Of a stretch of 64,000 nt of DNA, positions 55,246-64,000 are shown one piece after another. The notes under the pieces are model-generated. The model was not told the DNA's origin. It did no database searches and worked only from the letters and a program-made list of their open reading frames with translations. A program made the translations under genes and the position numbers. Positions within the stretch are counted from its first letter, which is position 1. The number at the start of each line of letters is the position of its first letter. The DNA lies in NCBI GenBank assembly GCA_014529385.2, contig CM043944.1, positions 73,991,384-74,055,383 on the forward strand, read 5' to 3'. The DNA is from Adiantum capillus-veneris. Taxonomy: Eukaryota > Streptophyta > Polypodiopsida > Polypodiales > Pteridaceae.

Positions 55246-56732
55246 GTTCATGTCGTCCTTGATATGACCTGGTTGTCGATGTCGGTGCGGTCTTTGTTGT
55301 CATTTTTCTGATGTAAAGAAATTAGGCTGTAGCCTTTGCACAAGCTTGTCTTGTTCGTCCAATCCAATGTACATAGTCTTCACATGATTCAGGAAAATCA
55401 TAATTGATGACGAACATCTGCCCATTTTGTGTCTTTTGCATTTTCTGAAAAAACTTCTACAATCTGTAGAGTTGAATGATTGGATTTCAAATCTTGTGAC
55501 CCAATGACAACTTTGTAAGGATTTTGTAGAGTTTGTCTAGCTAAACCTTCAACTTCTTTAAGCCAAGTTGAACTCTAATGCAAAGTCTGTCTGTCAGGCC
55601 GAATCTGGGAGATAAGTTTTTTTGACTTGAGGCTCAAAATCTATGTCTAGCATTCGATCCACCTCATCAAGGATGATCTTTTGAGATCCTCTGATTACTT
55701 CTGTGTCTGCTCTTTTTTATTGGGGACTTCTTTGTTCCTGCATCAAGGCAATCAAAGCCGCATTTTCCATTGTTAGATTTGGTGTGCAATGTTAACAATT
55801 ATACTACTTCTACTTGACACATGACTTAAACAAAGCCTGACAAACCCCAATTATTTTCCCAAGTTAGTAACGTGCATCAAAAGGGATTTATCTGACATTA
55901 TTCGTGATAAATGATCATTGATGAGCTATCATTGTCTATTTGTCCCCAGAATTCATATACATGATGTACAAGGTATGTAGATGGCTATCATTGCTTTAGC
56001 TTTGAAAAAATTGCATCTTCGGCTAAGGGTTAGACTTGTTTTTTTTTGTGGGGTAATTTTAACCCTTCAATTGTATCCTCTATTCATAGCCTCCTAACAA
56101 AGTTTAGCTTGATTGGGACTTGTATTTGGTACTTTTTGGACTTCAGTCTCAAAAATGATTGATGGGCATCTCTGGCACCTTTTGTTCTTGTCACCGTTGT
56201 AGTCCCTTATGTTTCTTAGGCTTCATTAATTCACATACAAGATAGAAGATTTACAGTATAAATATCTACTCCTTGTATACGGCCTTGTCGTTGCGTTAAG
56301 TGTCTGATGGCATCTTTACACTATGGCTGCTTTCGTTTAGCTGTATCGCCAACTTCCTTTGTCCTTGAAGACCTTTTCCTATACATTCCTCTCTTTGTAC
56401 TGCTCGACATCTCTTCAGTCTTTTCTTCATCTGGATTATGGATATTTCCTATCCTTTTTGAAACAATTCTAAATTTTTTTGAAATAAAACCAAAAATCAA
56501 CCTAACTCAAAAAGAAAAATCAAGTTAATAGAAATCTAAATGCTATGTACATTGTACACATGTCCCTAGGGGCTCATATATGGATTTTGTCCCCGTACTC
56601 CTCTTATAACGCTATTATGAGGGCATATACTTTGAATTTTGTTAAAAAATATAACAATCAAACGCAAAAATTCAATACAACTCACAAAACATTGCCCTCT
56701 AATATTCATATATTAGATCCACATCTAGAATG
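55246..56732. other. E4 3' UTR, non-coding
   Basis: No protein-like frame. Part (56560-56730) matches the E3 3' UTR just below its second PPT. The palindrome motif is not found here. Confidence 0.55.
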
Positions 56733-56745
56733 CCTCCCCCCCTCC
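56733..56745 (-). promoter_or_regulatory. Second PPT-like tract of E4
   Basis: The minus strand reads GGAGGGGGGGAGGCATTC, identical in core to E3 44171-44184, and stands in the same place after the pol tail. Confidence 0.6.
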
Positions 56746-57101
56746 GGGTGTCACCAAGGGTATGTGTTGTGCTTGGGCAATCATAAAATTGTGCCTATGC
56801 AAGCCTTGTAATGTAACCCTATTATGCATACACAGTCAATGCATAGAAAATATTTATGATGTGCAAGATGTGGGTATAACAAATTTGCTTATTGACATTT
56901 GCTGGCGAAGCTTTCTATTCTAAGCAATGTGATGGCCTTTGAAGATCCTTGTCATTTACTTGACGGAAGGTTGTAGAGATTTTTTGAAGGCTTACTTATC
57001 TGTTTGATGCTACTTTGGGATCCATTTTAGCCTTGTTCTAACTGTATTGTAACCATAAGAGAAATTGAAAGAATTCAAGCGACGGTGTTGTGATAGTAGG
57101 T

Positions 57102-57595
57102 TTATTGGTTTCCTTTGGGACCCCCTTCTTTGTGATGACTGGATGTTTCATTGATGATGTTCATTTGGGAACCCATACTTGTCCCCTGCTTTGTTTGTGT
57201 TTGGAAAGACTTTTTTGGTATCCACCTTGTCTTTGTGTGAGTCTTCAGCTCTTGTACTCTTGGTTGGCAAAGAGATTCAGAATTTGGGAGTTGATACTTT
57301 GGGAGTTGACAATTTAACCATTTTAGAATCCAAATGAACCCCTGACCTCTTTGTGATTGTGTCAACTTCTTTGGAACCCAAATCTAATTTGCAGAAGCTT
57401 GCAACTTTGTGATTTTCTTAGATGTTCTTGCAGGCTTTGACTAATTTTCTTTTGGAATTGGATCTTGTGATTTTTCATCAAAGATCTTGGTCTTCCTGAT
57501 CCATACCTGCTTTTGTCCAATCTGGCTCTTTGTTATCCAGATTTGTCAAACTTTTTGGTTTTGACTTTTTGTTCTTTTCTTTTGGCCTTCATTGT
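57102..57595 (-). pseudogene. E4 pol tail with W-I/V-x-K repeats
   Basis: Broken frames contain repeated IWITK, VWIRK, IWVPKK, FIWILK, RWIPKK and VWVPK motifs at short spacing, like the E3 tail (VWMRK, IWIPKK, IWISK). Joined directly to the spacer region of E4 by the deletion. Function unknown. Confidence 0.5.
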
Positions 57596-59105
57596 TCAGT
57601 GATGACCTGAGTCTCTGGTAGGGGATGTCATAAGAATCATCGTTGTCGTTGATATCCTTGCAAGGTTGCATTCTTGCACTTTTCCTTTGTGGTTTGGCTG
57701 GTTATGAAAAGTTGATGTCTGTTTTCTCTTGGATTGTTGTTTTTGGGATGAATTCTGTATCCACTTGATTACAGAGTTGGTAGCTCGTTGACATGGTTGT
57801 TCTCTTCTTGGTTGAGTCTTTTCTTCCTGTATAGGATCCACGTATGAGGGTGCTTGTTCCGGTTGCGTTTCCATCAAGGATTTTGGAATCCATTTTTGAT
57901 GCACTTTATTTTTGTAGCGGTGACATTGGTTCTTGGTTTTTTGATATGGAGAATAATAAAACTGTGCATTAGTTAAAGTTTCGTGCTTATCACCTATTGG
58001 GTCGTCCGGATTTTTGTTGTTTGCATCTTCTTGAAGCTCCAAGTGTTCTACAAAGTCGTGCAACTCGTCTTCTTCTTCGTCTTCGTTTTCCTGGATCACA
58101 CTCAGTGCAAAGCAAGGAACAACATCATAGCCATTTTCACAAAATCTCGTTGTTGTATCGTCTTGAATAGCGTACACATTGAGAGTAGCCAAGATGTGTT
58201 CCCATTCAAGTGTCTCTAGTTCATCCTCAAGAAAAGGTTGTAGGATGTAATTTGTATCTTCAATTGCCCTTTCTAATCTTCCGCATTGCAAAGCTCCACA
58301 CATCCACAGTTCTTTAGGCTTACCCAACCATGCTGGAAGTTTTGATCCTGCTACAGTAGCGGAATCAAACTCCTCCATAGGTGTTCTTGTCACATCCCTA
58401 TAACTATGGTCCTTCAGATTTATTCTTGTTGTGGTTTCCATATATCTTAGGTAGATATAGTCATCCCTAGTCTTGAACCATTTTTAGTTGTCTCATGAAT
58501 GGTCTTCCTAGAATGATATCATAGTTGTTCTTCTTGACAAAGTCAACAATAGCGAAGGTTTTCTCATATTCAATGCCACAAGAAGGAACATTTTCTTTTT
58601 CTAACAATCTTATGGGCCTTTTCATGTGTCCGTCTACAAGATGCAGTTTCATCCTAGTAGCCCTCATTGCTAGTTTTTCCCATTTTTTCCATACCTCTTT
58701 TGTTGCGATGGCAACACCAGCTCCACTATCAAGGATTTCCATGGTTTTCACACCTTGGAATTCCACAAGAAGAGTGGTGTTCCCATCTTCTCCCTCATAA
58801 TAATTTTCTACCTTGTTTAAAGGCATTGGCCTAGTGTTTAGCTGAGGCATTTCAAGCTCTTTGATCCCTTCCTCGATCTGAGTCATTGGTTTTTTAACAC
58901 CAAATTTCTCTAGGAATTTTCCCACAGTAGCCCACATGTTTGGTTGTATTCTGAGAAACTCGGCTAACGTTATCATACAAGTGACTGGTGTCGACAAAAT
59001 GTCTACCAATCCTTTTGAATCGATGACCTTGTTGTGAGACTCTCTCTGTGATGGGACTGCAATAACATCTGACTTGGCCTCATACTCTCCGCTGAAAGCA
59101 TGCAA
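57596..59105 (-). pseudogene. E4 protease and spacer
   Basis: Upstream part 59105-58467: EYEAKSDVIAVPSQR, protease MEILDSGAGVAIATKEVW and YDIILGRPFM, nearly parallel to E3. A stop and frameshift at about 58455 lead into the spacer (SKLPAWLGKPKELWMCG, acidic middle), which ends MTSPTRDSGHH where E3 has MTPPIRERTSQ before RT. The Trp after KEV shows that the E3 TAG at 50033 is a mutation. Confidence 0.85.
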
Positions 59106-59301
59106 TGGTGGTACAAAAAAAGGACCTTTTTTGTTTGTACCTAGTTGGTACTTCTACAAAAGAAAGAGGTTGTTTTGGAGGGAACCGTTTTCGGCCAATA
59201 AAATTAAATGTTGTAGAAGGGAAGCTAGTAAAAATTAAAAATATAGTGACCACTCCGTTTGAAGAGGATGGGGCCAATGATGGATTGGAGTTTTTGCACG
59301 T

Positions 59302-59694
59302 TTGAACTCGTGTGACATAGCGTGTGTGTCCTGCGTAGTAATAGTGGCTTTTTGTTGTGGTTCTCAACTGCACAATGCTATCACAAAGGTCTCAGGAATC
59401 ACCTTCAGGATTCCCCTGTGCAGCTCCCACGCCACAATGAGGACGCATGCGAAGAAGTCTCTTGTTGCTAAGGGTTCACCCAACGAAGGCAAGAAGCCCA
59501 GGACAATGTATGCAACCTCCCCCCTCAAAGGCACAAAGTCTCCCCAAAGCATCAACACACCGAACACAAGGGCTAGCAAGGGGAGCATTTCTGTGGAGAA
59601 ATCAGGAAAGTCTACAGCACCTTTTGCGGAGGACGAGAATCGGTCTTCAACTAAAACAAGAGGTTGGTGTTTCTACACCGTCATGTCCTGTTAA
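59302..59694 (+). other. Open frame, Lys/Ser-rich, possible exon
   Basis: A 130-codon frame. From ATG 59437 it reads MRTHAKKSLVAKGSPNEGKK followed by a Ser/Pro/Lys-rich stretch. TCTCAG at 59391-59396 could be an acceptor and AG|GTTGGT at 59663 a donor. I do not recognise it. It lies just beyond the break in E4. Confidence 0.3.
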
Positions 59695-60339
59695 CAGAAT
59701 TTGATTTTGTTTCATGAGAGGTACCTATGTCAAAGGTTGAAGGTCATTGCATGTAAGTTTATGTACTCTTTTTTGCTCAAGAGCCTTGCATTATGCATTC
59801 ATGAAAGCATATGTGCCTTGAACCGAACACAATTTCATGAAAAATTTTACCAACTGCACGAGTATTGTTTCATCTATGCATTGCATGTAAGTCAATGTTT
59901 TTCTTGCTCAAGAGCTTTGTATTTCTATCCTCGTTTTTGCATTGCATGCATTCGTGATTCAAGCATATGTGCCTTCAGGAACCGAACACAATCTTAGGAG
60001 ATTTTTCAACAATTGTGAATGTATTGTTTCATCTATGCATCTATGCAGAAGGGTCTTCTTGTATCCCTATTATCATACCCTATAGGACAAGAGGGTTTAC
60101 TAAGAACATGAGGAAGTTTAGAGTACAAAATTTGGTATTGTACAATGATAACTCTGTATAGCTTCAAATTTGGTCAGTACCAAATTCTGCATTGGGAAGA
60201 ACATCTCTGTGACCAAAGGGCTGTTTAGGGTGTAGAGTTTAGTTTGACATTGCTAAAATGTTGCCAATAGAAGTTCATTTAGGAAACATGCTTAGGTATT
60301 TTGGATTGGTAGACGGAGGGCATGTCTAACATTTGAGCT

Positions 60340-60806
60340 TTGTGTTTCCACATTGCGGGCAAAAACAAGGTGGAAGAATACCCTATTTTGACCAAGTTCT
60401 GTTATATAGCCGAGGAGCTTCACGAAGAGTATGGTCTCATCATGGAGGGGGTGCTTGCAAAGGATCTTAGGGATGAAGACCTCCCTCATGCCGAGTGGAT
60501 GACGGTGTTCAAGCAAAGCTACCAAAAGAATGCAAATTTCTACTTGAATCATGTGCACCCAAGACTCCTTGAAGATTACAGGTTCCTCTTCCACAAGGTA
60601 TATCAAGCCCCTCCATCTTGTGGGGAAATCACTACGAAGTTTGCACGCTGCTATGCTTTTGAGAGATGCCATGCGGCGACAAAGGACCCTGCGCACCATA
60701 AAGTCGTATGGGCGAGGTTTGGAGAGGCAATATTGAACATGTGTGTCAGCCGCCCGGGAGGGTTGGAGCGGAAGGTCGAAACCTGGCGAAGGGCAAACGG
60801 TGCCTC
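60340..60806 (+). pseudogene. Unrecognised gene piece, left copy
   Basis: Open without ATG (TTG start): VEEYPILTKFCYIAEELHEE; AEWMTVFKQSYQKNANFYL; RFGEAILNMCVSRPGGLERK; ETWRRANGAS. From 60600 on it matches the minus strand of 62200-61985 almost base for base. After RANGAS it runs into TACC repeats. Looks like true protein sequence, family unknown; possibly a gene captured by a transposon. Confidence 0.45.
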
Positions 60807-61336
60807 CTACCAAATCATAACAATGAGCTACCAACTAGTACCGAAAATCATAACCAAGAGCTACCAATTAGTATCAGATCATAACCATGAGCTACCAATT
60901 AGTACCAAATCATAACCATGAGCTACCAATTAGTACCAAAAATCCTAACAGCCACCAAAAAAGCATTGTAAGAAGCTACCGTAAAACCCTAAAAGTACCA
61001 ATACATTCAAAGTAGTGTCGTTTCCAGAACCATAAACTACCGAAAAAAGTGCCAGAATAGTACCAAATGCTACCAGTTAGTACCAAAAGCATTACGAATA
61101 CACCCAAGTCCACCAGTAAATTACCCAAAAGCAACCAAAACTACCAAAAGAACATTGTTAGATCCACTCTAGAAACTACCAAAGCATTACCAAAAACTAC
61201 CAATAGCTAACTGTAAGGGTTTAGTGGTACTAGAAACACAACTAGAACTACCAAAACTACCAAAACAATAGATTTATCAGACTACCAAACTACTTAAAAC
61301 AATATGATTGAAGATACCAAAACAAGAAAGTATGTC
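60807..61336 (+). repeat. TACC minisatellite, left array
   Basis: Units such as GAGCTACCAATTAGTACCAAA repeat at about 31 bp, becoming irregular TACCAAAA blocks, and end AAGATACCAAAACAAGAAAG. The right array carries the complementary sequence. Confidence 0.8.
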
Positions 61337-61558
61337 CAAAAAAACCCAAAAGATACTAGTATGGACAAAAAGTAGCAAAATAACATAGAGAAAACTCAAA
61401 AAATCCACCTGGACCTAGCAATCTACCTAGAATGTGCAACTGCCATATAGAAGTAAAACCACCAAACTCTGTCAAACTAGCAAAGCAACATTTATGGATA
61501 CTAAAAAGCTGCATGCACTACTAAGACCACTTTCTTAAGACATGATAGAAATTACTTG

Positions 61559-62200
61559 TTATAGATGAACCTCCTTCTCTAGCTTCAACATGTCCTCACT
61601 GTTTCTAAGTCGCCGAAGCATGCATCGACTGGCTCCCAGATCAGCCTCAACCTCTTTGAGGTCCTCATCATTGAAAGGGTTTTCCTGCTTTAGTTTTGCA
61701 AGCTGCACTTCATAGTGCTCTATGTCCTCCTTTATCCGCTTCACAACAACATTGGAACCCTCGGCTCTCAACAATGTTTCCTTGTTCTACTGCAGAGATG
61801 CTTTCAGCTCTTTCAGCTTGTCCGATGCAGCTGCATGTTTTTGAGGCACTCTCTCAACAATACTTTCCAATTCTGTAATATAATCATGCAACTCTACCTG
61901 AAGCTGTGGGGGGTCTAACTCTGTACAGAGGTTACTACCACTTTGCATAAGGCGAGGCTTCTTAACAGATGACCCTAAACCGCTGTGGGAGGCACCGTTT
62001 GCCCTTCGCCAAGTTTCGACCTTCCGCTCCAACCCTCCCGGGCGGCTGACACACATGTTTAGTACTGCCTCTCCAAACCTCGCCCATATGACTTTATGGT
62101 GCGCAGGGTCCTTTGTCGCCGCATGGCATCTCTCAAAAGCATAGCAGTGTGCAAACTTCGTAGTGATTTCCCCACAAGATGGAGGGGCTTGATATACTTT
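61559..62200 (-). pseudogene. Unrecognised gene piece, right (inverted) copy with coiled coil
   Basis: The minus frame reads through the duplicated part (KFAHCYAFERCHAATKDPAH; RFGEAVLNMCVSRPGG) and goes on past RANGAS into HSGLGSSVKKPRLMQSGS and a helical region (LHDYITELESIVERVPQKHA, EDIEHYEVQLAKLKQEN), with one TAG near 61785, ending at TAG/TAA 61559. The left copy lacks this second half. Probably a coiled-coil protein gene fragment. Confidence 0.45.
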
Positions 62201-62225
62201 CTTGTTTTGGTATCTTCAATCATGT

Positions 62226-63170
62226 TTTTTAAAGTAGTTTGGTAGTCTGATAAATCTGTTGTTTTGGTAGTTTTGGTAGTTTTGGTAGTTCTGGTTGTGT
62301 TGCTAGTACCACTAATCCCTTACAGGTAGCTTTTGGTAATGCTTTGGTAGTTTCTGGAGTGGATCTAACAAGGTTCTTTTGGTAGTTTTGGTTGCTTTTG
62401 GGTAATTTACTGGTGGACTTGGGTGTATTCGTAATGCTTTTGGTACTAACTGGTAGCATTTGGTACTATTCTGGCACTTTTTTTGGTAGTTTATGGTTCT
62501 GGAAACAACACTACTTTGAATGTATTGGTACTTTTAGGGTTTTACGGTAGCTTCTTACAATGCTTCTTTGGTGGCTGTTAGGATTTTTGGTACTAATTGG
62601 TAGCTCATGGTTATGATTTGGTACTACTTGGTAGCTCATGGTTATGATCTGATACTAATTGGTAGCTCTTGGTTATGATTTTTGGTACTAGTTGGTAGCT
62701 CATTGTTATGATTTGGTACTAATTGGTAGCTCATGGTTATGATTTGGTACTAATTGGTAGCTCTTGGTTATGATTTGGTACTAATTTTGGTAGTTTACGG
62801 TTGTCTTCTTGCATTGCTGACCTGCTAGTTTTTGGTACTAATTGGTAGTATGATGGCTTTGGTATTGTCTGCTAGGTTCTGGTACTGATTAGTAGTATGA
62901 TGGCTTTGGTATTGTGTGCTAGTTCTTGGTACTAATTGGTAGTATGATGGCTTTGGTACTGTCTACTAGTTTTTGGTACTAATTGGTGATGGCCTTGGTA
63001 CTGTCTGCTAGTTTTTGGTAGTAACTGGTAGTATAATGGCCTTGGTACTGTCTACTACTGTTTGGTACTAATTGGGAGTATGATGGCCTTGGTATTGTCT
63101 GCTACATTTTGGTACTAATTGGTAGGATGAAGCCTTTGGTACTGTCTGCTAGCTTTTGGGTTCTAATTTG
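62226..63170 (-). repeat. TACC minisatellite, right array
   Basis: On the plus strand it reads GGTACTAATTGGTAGCTCATGGTTATGATTT at about 31-bp period (62590-62790), then about 52-bp units with GTAGTATGATGGCTTTGGTA (62820-63130). The start (62200-62280) mirrors the end of the left array. Confidence 0.85.
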
Positions 63171-63206
63171 GGACTGTTTGTATTGTTGCTGGTTGACAAA
63201 AGGCAG

Positions 63207-63756
63207 AGTATGATGTGTTGGAGGCAACATGGAACGAAGCACAAGGCCATGTCCTATTTTGGAAGCAGATGATTGCTGATGTTCAACACGGGAAGAGATT
63301 TATGTTATATCCTAGGCCCCAGGTTGTTGATTCGGGGGAGATGATCCATGTGTTTGGAATGTGTGTTGCATGTGGTGAGCTCTTGGAGTTTGCAAGAGTT
63401 GTAGAAACCTTTATGCTTGAGTGCCGACATCAGTATCACCCCCTTTGGTTTAGTGCTTTGCTACTAAGCAGGGATCATTGTACCAAACCTGGTTGTAACA
63501 TGGTGGCAAAGTCTTGGGTTGGTGGGCATTGTGGTGTGAAGAGTAAGTATGTGTGTATTCTGCAAATTGTATGCTAACTTGCACTGAATGTGAGGTTGTT
63601 TGTAAGTATGTGCTATCTTTCTCTGTTTTTGCAGAGGAAGAGGATGCTGCAGCGGCTGGGCCTAGTGGGAAAAATGGACAGGCAGTAAAGGATGGACAAG
63701 ATGCCACAAAATCTGCTGCAAGTCATGCATGGGAGAAGGATGAGGATATTGCATAG
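63207..63756 (+). CDS. Two-exon zinc-binding-like protein, partial
   Basis: Exon 1 follows a CAG at 63204-63206 and reads YDVLEATWNEAQGHVLFWKQ, then HVFGMCVACGELLEFARVVE, MLECRHQYHPLWFSALLL, DHCTKPGC and GHCG. The series C-X2-C, C-X-H-X2-H and C-X4-C recalls a RING- or PHD-type zinc fold. A 92-bp intron (63543-63634) has a GTAAGTATG donor and TTTTTGCAG acceptor. Exon 2 reads EEDAAAAGPSGKNGQ to TAG 63754. The same frame beyond the stop is open and acidic to 63990, so the stop may be a mutation. The 5' part is not identified. Ordinary gene or captured fragment: unresolved. Confidence 0.45.
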
Positions 63757-63990
63757 ATAAGGGATGTTCTCCTGGATTTAAAGCATGGTGGTGTGGAAGG
63801 GAAAGGGACTGAGAAGGGACAGCATTGTGATACCATGCGGGACAGCAAAGAAAACAGTGAGTGTGAGGACAAAGATGCTAAAAGGAATAAAGACAATGTT
63901 GGAGATAAAGTGACTCACATAGTGGAACTCGATGGTGCAGGGGAAGAGGCCACTATGGGGGAGGAGGACAAGGAGTGGGTTGAGGGGTAG
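63757..63990 (+). other. Acidic frame continuing exon 2
   Basis: In frame with the upstream exon after TAG: IRDVLLDLKHGG, then Lys/Glu/Asp-rich sequence to TAG 63988. No start context of its own is convincing. Confidence 0.25.
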
Positions 63991-64000
63991 TCCAAGAGGG

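Larger units (their letters stand above)
55246..59105 (-). mobile_element. Deletion derivative E4 of the E3 family
   Basis: Keeps protease and spacer (59105-57596), then jumps to the W-repeat tail (to about 57050), the second PPT-like tract (56745) and the 3' UTR, ending at the PPT and LTR at 55231. RT, RNase H, integrase, the second protease and ORF3 are absent. The 5' part (gag, LTR) is lost at 59105. Confidence 0.8.

Noticed and set aside
60292-60834. 180-codon minus frame opposite the left gene piece
   Set aside because: The plus frame has the sensible composition and is matched by the right-hand copy; the minus frame is a shadow.

Overview
The window is nuclear DNA of a land plant. It carries plant LTR retrotransposons of several lineages (Ty1/copia; Ty3/gypsy with Tat-like dual RNase H; a chromovirus scrap), CACTA and Helitron-like ends, long (CT/GA)n runs, and one intronless PLS-class pentatricopeptide repeat (PPR) gene. 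The PPR style and AG/CT richness recall ferns, but that placement is inference. There is no bacterial or organellar gene, no rRNA or tRNA gene and no CRISPR array.

Layout. 0.2-1.9 kb: PPR gene, minus strand. 2-6.8 kb: mostly non-coding, with an 82-bp tandem duplication, a 207-bp Helitron candidate, a (TG)47 tract and a fold-back element. 6.8-8.4 kb: 5' part of a plus-strand Ty3-like element (E0) with LTR, primer-binding site (PBS) and a short zinc-knuckle leader ORF. 8.45-16.4 kb: minus-strand non-autonomous Ty3-like element (E1). Its gag is kept, but protease-RT-RNase H is replaced by unrelated coding sequence including a membrane-segment ORF. Its 3' LTR is split by a decayed Ty1/copia element (9.25-11.55 kb). 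16.4-17.4 kb: CACTA fragment with an intron-bearing gene piece, sitting in a chromovirus integrase scrap. 17.4-26.6 kb: plus-strand Tat-like element (E2) with 3-kb LTRs, leader ORF, gag, protease, both RNase H domains and integrase, but with the RT core deleted. 26.6-29.6 kb: a repeat of the 16.8-17.4 kb flank followed by another LTR, i.e. a tandem duplication whose second copy is now a solo LTR. 29.6-37.5 kb: gene-poor AT-rich DNA with a small TRIM-like element (32.0-33.3 kb), a 957-bp LTR with its polypurine tract (PPT), and degenerate tandem repeats. About 37.5-55.2 kb: minus-strand giant element (E3). One 3,212-codon gag-pol frame holds seven nonsense codons and no frameshift, and a 1,069-codon extra ORF (ORF3) lies before the 3' LTR. 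55.2-59.1 kb: minus-strand deletion derivative of the same family (E4), abutting E3 through one LTR. 59.1-64 kb: gene-like exons, some in inverted copies, and long TACC/GGTA minisatellites.

Most notable is E3. Its Pol appears to have two tandem H2C2 zinc domains ahead of the integrase core, a second aspartic-protease domain after the integrase, and a tail of W-I/V-x-K repeats that E4 also keeps. Its 3' untranslated region holds four copies of a 24-bp palindrome spaced 284-285 bp apart, with a fifth in the 5' leader. Two G-rich PPT-like tracts, each beside a hairpin, mark the end of pol and the start of the LTR. A short leader ORF (EFSNW motif plus CCHC knuckle) recurs upstream of gag in E0, E1 and E2. 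Apart from the PPR gene and possibly the 63.2-kb ORF, everything coding looks inactivated.

All calls come from reading the sequence. Domain names rest on motif recognition, not on a search.
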